The notes under the pieces: generated by a model
The model's input: the letters and a program-made list of their open reading frames with translations, nothing else
Told to the model about the DNA's origin: nothing
Databases searched by the model: none
From: Brachionus rotundiformis
Lineage: Eukaryota; Rotifera; Eurotatoria; Ploima; Brachionidae
Reading direction: 5' to 3'
DNA: 28,892 nucleotides
Assembly: GCA_016802295.1 (NCBI GenBank)
Contig: JAESIW010000020.1
Span: forward strand, 5,211,303-5,240,194
Shown here: positions 14,834-28,022 of the stretch, piece after piece
Layout: each line of letters begins with the position of its first letter
Numbering within the stretch: the stretch's first letter is position 1
Made by a program: the position numbers and the translations under genes

Positions 14834-17800
14834 AAAATAAAAAAAAATATTAATCTACTCTCTTTTGGTTGCTCTTCTGGCATAAATTTTTATTTTATAT
14901 GTTTAATCTAGAAATGGATATGTGTCCAATTTAGCTATTAGAAAATTAAAAATGCCACAAATGTTCAGCGTGGACAGTAAATGAAGTAATTATTAAATTG
15001 CTGTTGTTATATTTAGTTAGAAAAATGGGAAAAAACAAATAAGCTTAAATAATGTGAAAGCAAACAGACCAGATCAAGGTAAAATGCATATCGTTAGACT
15101 TAAGAGTTAATAGGACAAGAATAATATTTACTCAAGAACTTAGCTAAGCCACAGCCCTGTTTGATTTAGCATTTAAATTAAAAGTAAATATTAGTCAAAG
15201 TCGTTACGAATCGTTCAGCTTGGCTTGAGCTCTTTTCTTCTGTGATAAAATTTATATCTCTAAATCTAAATCGAAAAGGCTGCTTTTCAACTTTTGACTA
15301 AAAACTATCAATTATCTTGTCTAAATTATCTCCAAAGCTATCTGCATTGACTAATCCGATGCCTATGATATATTTATACACACGCGAAACACTTAGGACT
15401 TTTTCGGCCTTTTTCATTCATTGATTATTTTTTTTCCATCCTTTCCGTTATCTATAAATAACTGTGTGTCTGGACTTGAATATCGCAGCTAAATACATGC
15501 TTTTTTGCTTCGATTTAATCAGACTTCCTGACAAATATAAATTAATTTACCTTTGACGGCATTTTCCATGCCAAAAATCACATAACACAAATTAGCCAGT
15601 CTCGTCTGCTCTTTAAATAACCAAGCAGGCTAATCGAATTGGATAAAGCTTTATAAGTTAACACCAATGCTTAAAAAATTAATTTGATACGTTTAATTAC
15701 AATTTGATTACGTCTAGGCTTATATAATCATGTAATTAGTGTTTTTATTGTTGCTATTACGGACTAACAAGGGTGTTGATTGTTAATCAAACAGCCCCCA
15801 TGTCCATTCTTGTCATGATCGTTAAACATGTTCACAGTTGGATTAGGTTGTGTTAACTTATTTTATAGCTTAGACAGATAATTATCTCTATTCTCGTTAG
15901 GTAATCTATGGTCATTAATAACCTCAATTATTCGACTAAGCCATCTGTCCTCATCATATTGTTTTTATTTCTTACCTAATTGTACACAAAAAATTAACTT
16001 AATTGTGACCAGGATTAGTTAAGTTATTTAATTATAATTATTAGCTAATAACATCGCCTGTGATAATTTTTAAAAAAAATTCGAATTATTTGATAAAGCT
16101 ATGTTTTATGTTTCTTTGCAATAAAATCTTAAATTATAATAAAATCATAGTAGGAAACAGTCTAAAGTAAAAATATTGCTTGTCGAAAAACCACGATAAA
16201 AAATACTTATTTTCATTGTATTTCTCTACTTAATCTAATTTATATGCAATTTAATTTAACTTTTTCAACAAGATAAAATCAAACATTTTTCTTGATTTAC
16301 TTTAATGTAAAATATAATTTAATTTTCGTATTATTTTAATAAACAAAAGCTGACAAAACGGAAGCCGAAAGGGTCAGAAATAGACAATTTTTCCTAGATG
16401 CTTAGACCTTTGTATGCTTTTACAAATCAAAAAGTTAAATTTATTTAAAAACAGAAAATGTTTAGAATTCATTTATCTAAAATTATCATATTTCATCATA
16501 TATTTTAGAAAGATTGGTCATTAATGCATTTATTCTATTCGAAAATATTCCATTTAAATAAAAGGACTCAAATAATAGAAAGGTTTGACTTTTTTTCTAT
16601 AGATACATGAAAAATACTAAATTTTCTTATTATCAAGGCTCATTTCTTCTTAATAAATAATTGGAATAAAGGATAATTTTTGATTGAAATACAAGCTAAT
16701 TTTTACTTGTATTTTGGCAAAACGTAACCCAAAGTACCATTCTTATGAAAAATTAATAAGATATTCAAATAACAATTAAAATGAACCATTTAACTCGCGG
16801 GTCACCTTATTTTCACCCATGAACCATAGGCAAATAAATATAAATTTTTTCCAAATATCATAAATAATAAATAATTAAAATTCTAATAAATTATATTTGC
16901 TGATAATTTTCACATCACATGCTCTGTGTAAATAAGCATTCCTATTATTTTCCCAATTTAGATCCGCTACAATAAAATTAAATTTTTATTATGGTGATAA
17001 TATAAATTATTGATTTATATATTCTAAAGCAAACAAGATATAAAAAACAACTTGACTATGAGAAAACTGTTTCTATCTTTTGTTGTTGGCGAAAGAAAAA
17101 ATTTTTAAGTTGATTACGATTTAGTTATCCAAAATAAGCTTGCTATTTGAGCATTTAAAAAAGTACCTTGATAAAAACCAAACAAATCAATATATATATC
17201 TACTTGACATAGTTGAAAAACAAATATTAATAAAAATGATTTAGTTTAAATAAAAGAAAATATTCTTTATATCTTTAAGTCAAAAGTCAATTAAGACTCA
17301 ATATATTAAAAAAAAAAGAATACCGAGTAATTAAAAACATTAGTATTGCATTTAGGTTGTTTTAGGCCGCGTTTATGAGCAATATTAATACTAAAATCCA
17401 TTAGTTAGATTTATCGGAATAATTCAATCTTTTAAATCGATCCATTAAAGAAAAGCTGCAAAAGAAACAATGATGATTGATATATTTAAATAAATATAAT
17501 TTAAAGTTTTTAATTATCTCTTTCGAGATAAGTATCGAGGCTTAATTCAATTAAGAAATCGGCTAAACAAAACACCGTGCTCAATAGTACATGTTTAACA
17601 ATGACAAATGATTGATTGGCTTTATACTCTCATTAGAAACAGCAGGCATTGAATTTGTCCCTAAAACGTTACCTTTGTGAACCAGTTTTCAAGTAAGCCG
17701 AATTTAATCGAACATTTTTATTGATTTTTAAAAATGTCAATTTAAATTGCCGCATTTTATTCTCTAATCAAACCCTAATGAGTTTTTAATTTCAAAAAAA

Positions 17801-18985
17801 CAATATATAAATTATTACGTTTACTTGTTCCGGTTTAATCTAGCATAGTCATTCTATGGGAATAAAATGACACCTTTATTTTATTCGCCGCTAATTCTGC
17901 ATACAAAATTGCCAAAGCGCACACTTTTAACCTTTTTTTATGCATCATTTAAATCCCTCTATTGAACCATCCTTAGCGCTAATGATTTTCTTCACTAAAT
18001 TTCTTAAAGGTCATTAGTGCTAAAGAATTTTAATCATATGTTTTCTAAATGAAAAGTCAGTGATTTATAGAATTTGATACAATATATACAATTTAATTTT
18101 CTCAAGTGACCACTTGTAAATTTAAAAAACTGTTCTTTAACTGTTGCCTCAAGTATTGTTTGCTAAAAAAACTCGATCGGACAAAAACTATGTCGATATG
18201 AGTTAAATTTTAAATTGTTGAAACATTCTTTCAGAACTATCAATAAAGCAATCTAAACAAATTAATTATTTTAGATGACATTTACAGATAAAATACTTAC
18301 AAATTATATATTTTTTAATATTAATGAATTAATTGAAAAAAGTAAAACAAAATATTGATAAATAATAGATGGTGTATTCAACCAAAAGACACTTAAATTT
18401 AGTCAATTATAAAAAGAATATTTAGAATAAATCAAGCGTGTAGTTTTTAAATTCGAATCTTTTATTAAAGATTAAAATTTAATATTAATGTACCGGATCC
18501 GATCGTTACCTTAATGAGTTTTTAACTGACGATTGGAATTACAATTTTATTTTCCGGTAAAATTAAATTTTTAAATAGGCATTTTATTGTGGCACAAAAT
18601 GTGCAAAAAAATATTGGCCACTTTTGTTCAGAAACAAAAATGAGCAAATATTTACAATCAAAATTTTGTCTAATTAAGTTTTCTAAATACTACAGAATAT
18701 GGCTTGCCTTAAAAACAAAAAAATAATTAAACTATGGCTTCATTTGGCTTCTGAACTTGTGGGCATTCAATAAAAATAAAAATACACACTACATACTTTA
18801 TTTTTAAAACTAACTACATTATTTGGCCATTTAAGTCGACCTAATTTAAATCTAAATAATTGACACCAAGTTCTGTTTTTCGAATGGCCTGTTTATGTAT
18901 TCCCAACAATAGTTTATTTATCTATTAATTCTTAGGTGAAACAGTTCTGTTGAGTATTTAACTTGTTTATATTGAGCAAATAGAA
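14834..18985. other. Non-coding desert, part 1
   Basis: No open frame of useful length and no recognised exon chain on either strand. Composition is uneven: 15.1-15.9 kb is somewhat less AT-rich than its surroundings, which would suit regulatory DNA or decayed repeats. A small perfect hairpin is present at 17513-17530 (TTATCTC, four-base loop, GAGATAA). No known RNA gene was recognised. Confidence 0.5.
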
Positions 18986-18989
18986 TGAG

Positions 18990-19150
18990 GCACTTATTTG
19001 TGCAGAGCAAACATTGTGAGCTTAATTGCGTCCGTTTATTAACTTGAAGGCCCACGTGCGTTTCGATCCTGGACGCTTAAGAGAGCAAATAAACTTGAGT
19101 GCTCTCACAGCACTGAAGCATATACCTTGCGAACAGCTGGAACCTCTCTC
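18990..19150 (-). mobile_element. tRNA-derived SINE head (degenerate)
   Basis: On the - strand, TGCTTCAGTGC (19120-19110), followed by GAGAGCACTC, resembles the D-arm and A-box of a tRNA (compare TAGCTCAGTGGTTAGAGCACTC). About 40 bases on, AGGATCGAAAC (19070-19060) resembles the B-box. The T-arm and anticodon arm do not pair properly, so it is not a functional tRNA. AAGG (about 19129-19126) and CCTT (near 19049) could be the remains of the acceptor stem. The segment is strikingly less AT-rich than its flanks. It differs in sequence from the SINE at 2941-3190, so it is a different family. Borders are approximate. Confidence 0.45.
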
Positions 19151-21900
19151 CTTGCTTGGAAACTCAATAGAGTAAATAAAATAAATAATAAAGCTAATAA
19201 AATTTTATCTCAAGTCGTAAATTTTTTACTTTGGTCACTTTTTATCTTAAGATTTTATGATTCTTAAACTCTTGTCAATCTAGCCTAAATGAAATCTTGA
19301 ATATTTACGTAAAAGGCTTTCACATGTAGTTTTGTAGTTTGGTACACTAATTGTAGTTGACTTAAAACATGAACATATTGGGGTTTTGATTTAAAATGTG
19401 ATAACCATATTGATTTGGACATTGATTGTGTGTAAAATTACTTATGGTAATTTTGGTTCTCAGCAGTTGGTTGATTGGGAAATGAATGCGAACAAATGTA
19501 AGGACTGATACAATCTGAAAAATACCGCAACTTCGGATGAAGTGTAAATGCGTCGAAAGAAAGCACTTGTTTTATTGTTTAGAATTAATGCTCTGTTGGA
19601 TGTCCGAAGATGTGGACAAATCAACAGGATTTTTGAGCAAAATTTCTTTGAACTTATCTGAAAAGTTTGCTAGATGAAAAATTATTGATTAAAAATCAAT
19701 TTCTAAGTTAAATCCAAGCATGGTCTTATCACAAAGCCGTGGTCATATTTCATTAGCAATCAGAACATTTGAAGGCCATTAATCATTCTTTTTGCTGAAA
19801 TTCAAGAACATTTTAGAAACAAAAAGAAGGAAACATTCTTGAGTATTTGATGATTATTATCATAAATCTAATTCTGTTAATGCAATTAGATTCTAAGATT
19901 TTTATGCACTTAAAAATTCCCTCAAGAATAAATATTAAATATCAAATTCTTTAGCACTAAATAACATGCAAACAAAATTACTACTAACTGGACTCTTGAT
20001 AATTACTTAAGGTTTTCCGGATATAATAAAATTAGCAATATTAAATATTTTTAAAAATTCCTTTGTGTCTCCTTTGGGTAATGCTTGAAGTAAATTATCA
20101 TTATTTAAAAAAAAAAGATTAATCTTTTTCAAGAAGTCCAATTTTTATCAATAGATAAAAAGCATTCTTTAAGATGAATCAGTTGAGTGTCCCTCATATT
20201 CTGATTAGAACATTTTATCAGCTTGTGTGATTTATTAAATTGAGAACATCATCTGCCGGATAAGTTAGTCAAGTCATTCTAAAATGATTAATTACACGAT
20301 TATATTCAAATGATTATTATATTTTGTTTAACTGAATACTGTTAGAATAACATAAATAATATTTTAAATCTAAATAAATAAAGTCCGATTAGATTTTTTA
20401 AATAAAATTTGAAAAAATTAAAAAAAAATCGTTTATTAATGTTAGTAAAGTAATGATTAAATTGAAATTTAACAAAATTTTTCTAAATTAATACGGTAAA
20501 TATTGTTATAATAAACTTTTTATTTTTAAATATTTGTACAAAATACATACGAGTTTTTTTTTGCTTAAATTTTTAAACTTTTAATTGTATAAATTTTCTT
20601 TAATTTAGAAATAAAATGTTTTATTAATGATAATTAAACAAGAAAATAAAAAGGATTTTCTAAACTTATTAAAATTAAATTAACAACTAATCATTATTTG
20701 GTAATAAACCAATATTTTCAATCTAGTATTGGTACAAAATTTTAAAATAAATTCTATTTATCTATCCCAAAATATAAAAAACTCTAAAAATATAGAATAT
20801 ATTAAAATTAAACAATTTTTATTTTATTTCGTTATGAAAAAATACATACATTTTTGTCAAGGGGTCCAAAAAACCCTCGTGGCTTTGAGTATTAAAATAT
20901 TGTTTGTATTAAATAAAACCAGTTTGGAACCGAACTTAGGTCTTTATCCCAGTCCAATTTTACGTATATTATTTTATTTTTAAAACTTTATTCATGAAGT
21001 AAAATAAGCTTATAATTCAGATTGTAAAATAGATATAGAAATTGAAAATTATTAAGCCAAAAATGATAAAAAATTAGTGCAGTTAGTGAGGATATTTGAC
21101 TCAATGACAAATAATTACCACTACGTTAATCTAAATAGAAAAAGAGTTATTATCAAGAGTCTAATCCAGCGTATTAAAAACTAAAGAATAAAATTATTTC
21201 TGATATAGTGGATTTATTTCATAACAAAATGAGTTTAATGATATCTGGCTAGCTGGTTGCATATAATTTTATTTAAGTATTAGACTAAACAAAAATCTAT
21301 CATACGGTAGATGAAAATCGATTTCAGTTCAATAGAAGTGAAGAATTTTAATCGAAAATAAATCACTGAAAAAAAAAATAAAATATATTTATATGTTATT
21401 GATCCTGTTCTAGTTAAAACCCCAAGTTTAAAAAATATTTTTTAAAATATTTTTATGCTAAAATGATCTTGAATTTTATCTCAAAATAAAAATAGTTTCT
21501 TTGCTTATTTCCATGATTTATATGGCTACAAATGCGTTTAAAACTAGATTACATAAATGTTTACATTCTGATTCTATATATGAAACAGATCGCTTAAATC
21601 TAACGCACTCTAGGATAGATAACAAATAATCGCTTTTCTTTTAAGATTTACATTAAATCCTCGGTCAAACACAATTCCTTTTCTAATAAAAGATTTTATC
21701 TTTCAATATTTAAAGTTATTTATTTACGATTAGAAAACTAGGTCTGAGCAAAAATTAGAAAAAAAAATCATACAAATTAGTTGACTATTATTGAATTAGA
21801 GTCCAGCTATCTGATTCTTGCATTTTGAAATGTTGCGATCCAAAATTACCTTAATCTCTTAATAAATATTAACCCGGAAATCTTTTCATTTTCTTATTAA
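19151..21900. other. Non-coding desert, part 2
   Basis: AT-rich DNA with no supported gene. The 84-codon frame at 20729-20983 starts at an alternative codon, is full of Lys/Ile/Asn/Phe and has no splice or domain support, although 20855-20960 is locally less AT-rich. The stretch at 19450-19780 is also less AT-rich, but its frames are closed. Confidence 0.45.
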
Positions 21901-21902
21901 TA

Positions 21903-21933
21903 AAGCACACGAGTTATCTCAAATCGTGTGCTT
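21903..21933. repeat. Perfect hairpin, 10-bp arms, 11-base loop
   Basis: AAGCACACGA (21903-21912) and TCGTGTGCTT (21924-21933) are perfect reverse complements around an 11-base loop (GTTATCTCAAA). The arms are half G+C in a region that is otherwise nearly all A and T. It does not match the histone mRNA stem-loop and is too short for a typical microRNA precursor. It could be a structured RNA element or a palindromic protein site. Confidence 0.5.
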
Positions 21934-24618
21934 GAATATTTATTTTTATTATTTTTTTTTAATTAAAAATATATCGAGCAATTTAAACTCGATTTTTAAT
22001 TTAAATTTCAATTAAAAATAACCCAGAAGAGATCAAGATTTACAATGTTTTTTTTGCTTAAATTACATTCAATTTTATGATATTTGCACATCATAAAATA
22101 AACGCCCTGTGATCTATAGATCAAGTCCGGCTTGTAAAAGTCAATTTAAATGCACTTTAATATGTGTTAAAATCAACCAGCATGACACCTTGGCTAAACT
22201 GTATTTTAATTTTTGATGATTAAGTTATAATTTATGAAATCTCTTGTCCGTAAAGCGGGCCCATTTTGAAGTCCTAGTATTAAAATTAATCCTTGGAGTC
22301 CGTGCCTTCGATAAGGTAAATTGGACCACTTGAAAACCTGTTGATGCGTTAGAGTCCGGCTTTTTTTCAATTAAATTAAATCGATTTTTATCGATTCTAA
22401 GCATTTTAATTAGGTGTTCTTACTTGCCTACACGCTGTTAATAAATAAAGCTTATAATTACTTAAATTATCACTGGAATAACGTTATCATAACATTTAGA
22501 TCTCAATTTTCCTAAAAATAGCAACATAAGTTTTCATTTTCAACATGTTATTATATTACTAATTAATCATACTGTGGTCAAACCTGAACGTGATTCAAAA
22601 CTAGTTATTAAATTGGAATAACATTCAATTTTTCCTAAATCCCATCAACTCTACAAATTCTCTCAGGTGTTCTAAATAACATTTTTTTATTGCTTAATCA
22701 TTTACTCATATAGAACATTCAATAAATTAGTTTGACAGGTAAATTACGCCCGCGAATGGTCAAGCAAAATGTTTGTAATCATTTGTTAAAATAATTTTTT
22801 TATTGACTCGCTCCAGTGATTTATTAAGAACAATATAAACGCCCACATAGTTTTCAACTTGAGTTATTGTCCCAATAATTGAATCTATTCAAAAAAAAAT
22901 AAGGTGTTCAAGTGAACACATTCTAATGCTAAAATAATAATCAAAATTTTCATTAAGTTCTCAAAAATTTATTTAAATTTAATTGCTTATTTTGCTTAAT
23001 AAAATTCAACTATTATTTTTACTTAATTAAATTTTTTCTTCATTTAGATTTGTATCACTGGAAGGCGTTCATCGTAATTAGATAAGCCTTATTTTTGCTT
23101 AAATCGTTTGGAAAAAAAATTTTGACACTTTATTTCTATGATTTAATTAGCCAAAAACTCAAGGCTATTCAATTTTAATTTATAAAACAAATTGAAATAA
23201 ATAAAATAAAAAAAATTTAACTATATCTAATCAACAAAAAAATATTTTATTTTTATTTCGCTTTTAAAATCGATAAAAATTAGCATTGTCTAACAACAAA
23301 ATTTAAGTTTATAATTTTATTTATTAATTAAATATTAATCAGATAATTTAGTCTAATTATAAAAATTGCCATAGAAGCAACCAAATTAAACTACATTTTT
23401 GTGTATGAGAAAATCTTGTCCAGTTAGACTGGAGACAAAGTCTTTCATTTAGGCCAAGTTAAGTTTTTTTAAATACTGGACATTATTATATATAAGGAAA
23501 GAAAATAAATTTCTAATAATAAACTTTTCTTATATTCATTTATAAATCAAAAAAAAATTAACTAACCTGTCTATTCAGTCGTTTCTCATGTTATTAAACT
23601 CTTTATGATTAAATTATTTATTATTTATTATTATTTTCAAAATAAGTTCGAGGAGAACCTCAGGCTGCTCAGAATGGAATTAAGTCCTTCTTTTTAGCCC
23701 AGCGTTAGTAAATAAAATGAGTTTGATAGTTTTTCTAAAAAATAAGATTATAGTTTTTTGTTGATAAGTTTTTATAAAGAAACTATTGTTTTGAAATATA
23801 TGAAATTATGATTAAATTAAATTCTTTATTAATTAAAATCTAAACAAATTAATATTTTTTACCTTAAATTTAATTATTTTTATTTATAAGGTCTTCATTT
23901 TTATTAAAAAACAATGATGTCAATAAAAGTTCATACTCTTTGTCTTATTTTTAATGTAATATCTGATAAATATTCAACATTCAGTATAAAAATATTAAGT
24001 GTCTTACAATTCAGTGTATTTTGTAGAAATAAAATTTTACCAAAGTAAGCAGTGATAGATAAAAAAATTGTAAATAAAAATTAAAAATAAAATCGTCCCA
24101 AGAAACTAATAGCATGTTGATTTTTAGCCTTAAATGGATAATTTGAGAAGTAACTTGTTGTTTTTATAAGCGATTAAAATTCCAACTGTTCATTTATGAC
24201 CATAATAATTTAATACCCGAACAGTTTGTATTTACAATAAGGACCTAAATAGACCAGGATTAAGCAATTTACTCAAAAAATTAAAGATTAAGTTTAAATA
24301 CTTATTATAAAGGGAATTGAATATTTACACTCTATGATTTATTATACTTGTTTATTTACCAGGAAAATATAGCTAATTAGAGACTTAGGAACTTAAATTG
24401 GTAACCTGATACATGTAATAAATCCATGGAAATCATATATAATTAGAATATCATGTTGATTGTTCAACTAAAATATCGAAACTAAATAGATCATCAATCA
24501 ATAGAAAATGGCTTCGAATTTCATCGAGTCTGGATAAATATGTTGACCAAATTTGATCGATGGATAGCCATATTTGACAAGCAAACTTTGCAAAAAAAGA
24601 GACTATTAATCAAATTAC
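21934..24618. other. Non-coding desert, part 3
   Basis: No gene supported. It contains a perfect 14-bp palindrome TGATCTATAGATCA (22110-22123) and a 10-bp direct repeat AGTCCGGCTT at 22124-22133 and 22353-22362, in a block less AT-rich than its surroundings. A short ATTT/ATTA-rich simple repeat lies near 23613-23637. Confidence 0.45.
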
Positions 24619-24773
24619 CTGTAATAAGCCTCGCTTGAATGACTCGGACAATAATATTCTAATGTGTAACCCAAAATAAATTGTTTTTTTTCTGACTTAT
24701 AATGATCAAAGTTTTTACTAAAAGTATTAAAGATACAATGCGCACATGTACTGGTCAAAAAACCTAATGACTT
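24619..24773 (-). CDS. Candidate internal exon or pseudoexon (51 codons), weak
   Basis: On the - strand, a frame open for 51 codons plus 2 bases runs between TCTATAG (acceptor, ending at 24774) and a GTAATT donor at 24618. It begins KSLGFLTSTCAHC and contains EYYCPSHSSEAYY, a Cys/Tyr/His/Ser-rich peptide unlike the Lys/Asn/Ile-rich chance frames here. Another open stretch follows downstream on the same strand (about 24585 to 24450), but the gap would be an intron of only about 33 bp, which is suspicious. It could be an exon of a gene outside the window, a decayed pseudogene, or chance. I do not recognise the peptide. Confidence 0.22.
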
Positions 24774-26234
24774 CTATAGACCCTAAAGCATTGAGGACTT
24801 TAAATTGAAAAAAGGCTTTAAAGTCATCGATTTAAATCAATTTAGCCAAATAAGTTGGTAAAGCAATTTAAATCGAATCTTTTTTATATGCTTATTGTCA
24901 AACAGTGGCCCTAGATATACTTGAATTAAACTGTCCCGATTTCTGGATTATTCTACTGAAACATCTAAGAAAATGAAAATCTTTAATATTTATTTATGGC
25001 AAATGTTGCGGCCTAATCCGAGTCTCGTGGAATTTAATTAATTTTTTTCAGTGATAGACGATTAGAATGAGAGATTTGCAGTTACAGGATATTCGAGTTA
25101 GATGCAAAAAAAGAGAATTTTCTTGCATGCAACTGACATATTCGTTTACACATTGCATCCAGCTTATTTCCTAGAATTTGAAATTTCCGCTTTTAATTAG
25201 AGCCGAATTCCGCTTGCATTAGAAAAATATTCTAATTAAGTTATTGGATATCTAGAAAGAAATAATGTTTAAATAAAATTTTAAGGTACATATTTGCTGA
25301 ATATATAGAATATCAAATCAAGCATTTAATTAATATTCCTTTAGACCGAAATACTTGTTTGAAAAATTGATGCTCGAAAATGAGGCACTTCAGATCCTTC
25401 TCAAAAGATTAAATGTTAATTATATGATTACGGAAGAGAATTTTCAAAATATTTTAATCAATTTTAATTTTATAATAAACAATTTTCAATAATTTAATTA
25501 ATTTTTCTTCTACAATAAGAACATTAAATTTCAACAACCTTTTAAAAGATTATGCCTAATACTATTTGTGATATGTTTACGCTAATTGTTAGTGATTGTT
25601 TTCCACTTTCATCAAATTTAAAACACTTCATTTTTTGGTCAAAATCTCTTCTTATGTAATAAAATAAAAATTGATTTTTATTAATCTTTACCTTTTTAAA
25701 ATAATTAATCATATATTAACTTTTATTAAATATTTTTCACATTAACTAAAAACTATGCCAAATTGTACAAGACTTATTCAAAAAACTGAGTACTCAAAAT
25801 ATCCTCATTAAAAAACTAATGTATTTTCAAATTATTAAAAAAAATTTATTAAGCATATTTTTAATCAAATCTTCATATTGAAAGTATAGAAAGATCAAAA
25901 TAATTAAAAATCCATTAATTCAAATTATTAAAAAATAAGAATAGTTTTCGAATATCGGTGAGTTTACTTTCAATTTTCTAAACTAGAAAAACTCAATTTA
26001 AATATGATTAATCAAAGTGGACAAATAAAATTTATTCAAAATTTTCAACAAACTACTTGAATTAATAAATAACTTTTATTTTTAACCTAGATAAAATGTT
26101 TACTTATTATTTTTTTTTCTAAAAAGGCGCAAATCGAATTTAATGATAAACGATTAATTGAACATTTTGAGCTGATTTTCCTCTTAAAAAAATTTCAAAA
26201 TTCGATTAAGCCTTTAAAATAGGTAAAAAAACGT

Positions 26235-26262
26235 GCAAATATTTGTTTGTCCAAATATTTGC
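26235..26262. repeat. Inverted repeat, 11-bp arms, 6-bp spacer
   Basis: GCAAATATTTG (26235-26245) and CAAATATTTGC (26252-26262) are perfect reverse complements separated by TTTGTC. Each arm also contains the palindrome CAAATATTTG, so the word occurs twice in tandem. The TATTTGC half-sites fit a loose forkhead-type consensus. That is suggestive only in AT-rich DNA. Confidence 0.45.
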
Positions 26263-26449
26263 CCCGCTTTATTTCGTTGTCGCAGTCAAAGCTTAATAAA
26301 AAAACAAAATTAATCTAATAAAAAGCATTTAATTATTTTCCAAGACTTACAAACCAGTGATTAAGTTCTTTAAAAAAACTCTTTTTTATACTAATCGACG
26401 AAAAGTTTGTTTATGTTTCGAATAAACTTAATAAATCTAGGACCTTAAT

Positions 26450-26467
26450 TTCAAGTTGCAACTTGAA
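26450..26467. repeat. Perfect 18-bp palindrome
   Basis: TTCAAGTTGCAACTTGAA reads the same on both strands over 18 bases. It lies about 190 bp from the inverted repeat at 26235-26262. It could be a dimeric transcription factor site. No gene is visible nearby. Confidence 0.45.
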
Positions 26468-27665
26468 CCGTAGAATTGAACTCTTCTATACAAATTTATT
26501 AATTTTGTCCCAATTTAAAGTGTTATTCGATTTTATTTTAAAGTGCCAAGTGTGTAATTTAAGAAAGTTTTTTTTTAATTTTTTTGCTTAATAAACTTTG
26601 TAAATATTTAAAATTATATTCCAAAATGCCTAATGACTTATGTAAATTGGTTGTTCAATACCAACAAAAATCTTGTAAACACTATTAGAATATTTTAAAT
26701 TTAAATTTTTAATTATAGGAGCTTTCTTAAACCCCAAATTAAGTTCTCATATTTGCACAAATATCTCTAAGTAGTTTAAAATCATTCAATTAAATAATAT
26801 TCCAGGACTAGACTATTGTAGAAAAATATTCGACTAAATGTGGTTATTATTTTTCTTGACTGACAGGCAGTCAGACTAATATGCCCCTACATATGAATAA
26901 AAGCAGATATACGATTTCTAAATAGATGATTATTTTAGCCCGATAATTGGGTTTTATGAGAAAAACTTAATTTTCTTTCAAGCTATACTATGTTAAATTT
27001 AAATAAATAGGCTTATTTTGTTTGAATATTATCTTTTGGTCATCTCTTATCTTAATCAATTAGTTTACATTTTAATAATAATTTTATCATGAGAAAGCTT
27101 CGGCTTAGGTTACAATTAGATAATATGATACTCCATGCGAATACGATCATCCCAGTAAATGAACGGGCTTATAATAATGTGATTTTCAGCTCACTAGTTC
27201 CGTGTAATATTAAATGATCTTATCAAAAATTTGTCCAAATTTATCTAAATTCACAATCATTATTTTTATTATTTAAATTTGATTTTGAATTAATATGTTT
27301 TGATTTTGATCTAATCAGAACCGGTCTTGTGACAAAAATGTCATCTTTCATTAAGTTAGTTAATATCCAAAAACACCAAGTCTTAGACAGAATTAAAGTA
27401 TAGCTTATTAATAGAAAGACGATTTAATAACATAATACTCTTTTGAAAAATATTTTAAAATGGAATTAAAAATTTGATTTAAAAATTAATCATTTTCATT
27501 ATTTTAATTGATCCGATGATTGGAAATATAAAAGATAAGTCCTAGGATTCTGAATACATAAAAGTTAATTATATTCATACAAACTGGAAGATTTGTTTTT
27601 TTAATGAAACTAGTTCATTGACATTGAAATTTTTAAGTAAGTCTACACATTAGCTTATACTTTGA

Positions 27666-27689
27666 ATGTGTGTGTATGTGTGTATGTGA
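27666..27689. repeat. TG/TATG simple repeat
   Basis: An interrupted run of TG dinucleotides with TATG units (TGTGTGTGTATGTGTGTATG). It is a microsatellite. Confidence 0.7.
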
Positions 27690-28004
27690 TAAATCCCCAA
27701 AAGTTTGAAGTCAAATCGTATAGGTTTATAATTAAGTTAATAAAATAAAAACAAAAGAATACAATAAATAGTTTATCATAGATTTTTATTTACTTGACTT
27801 TCTTAAAAGGAACAAAACTTTGCGATATGGAAAACAAAATTTGTTTGCACCAAAATAAAAATATAGGCAAAAAACATGAAATTTTATCACGAAAATACTA
27901 TTTAAACTTAATATTTTAAGCTATTATTACATTGTTCAATTGAAATATCGTTCGACTTAATAAGTTAAGATAACAAATTTGTTTTCTAAAATATAAAAAA
28001 AAAA

Positions 28005-28022
28005 ATATATATATATATATAT
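28005..28022. repeat. AT dinucleotide microsatellite after an A-run
   Basis: An A-rich run (from about 27996) passes directly into roughly nine AT units. It is probably length-variable between individuals. Confidence 0.75.

Noticed and set aside
19049..19129. Functional tRNA gene
   Set aside because: A and B boxes are recognisable, but the T-arm and anticodon arm do not pair, so it is treated as a SINE head.
20729..20983. 84-codon + strand ORF
   Set aside because: Alternative start codon, AT-driven composition and no motif or splice support.
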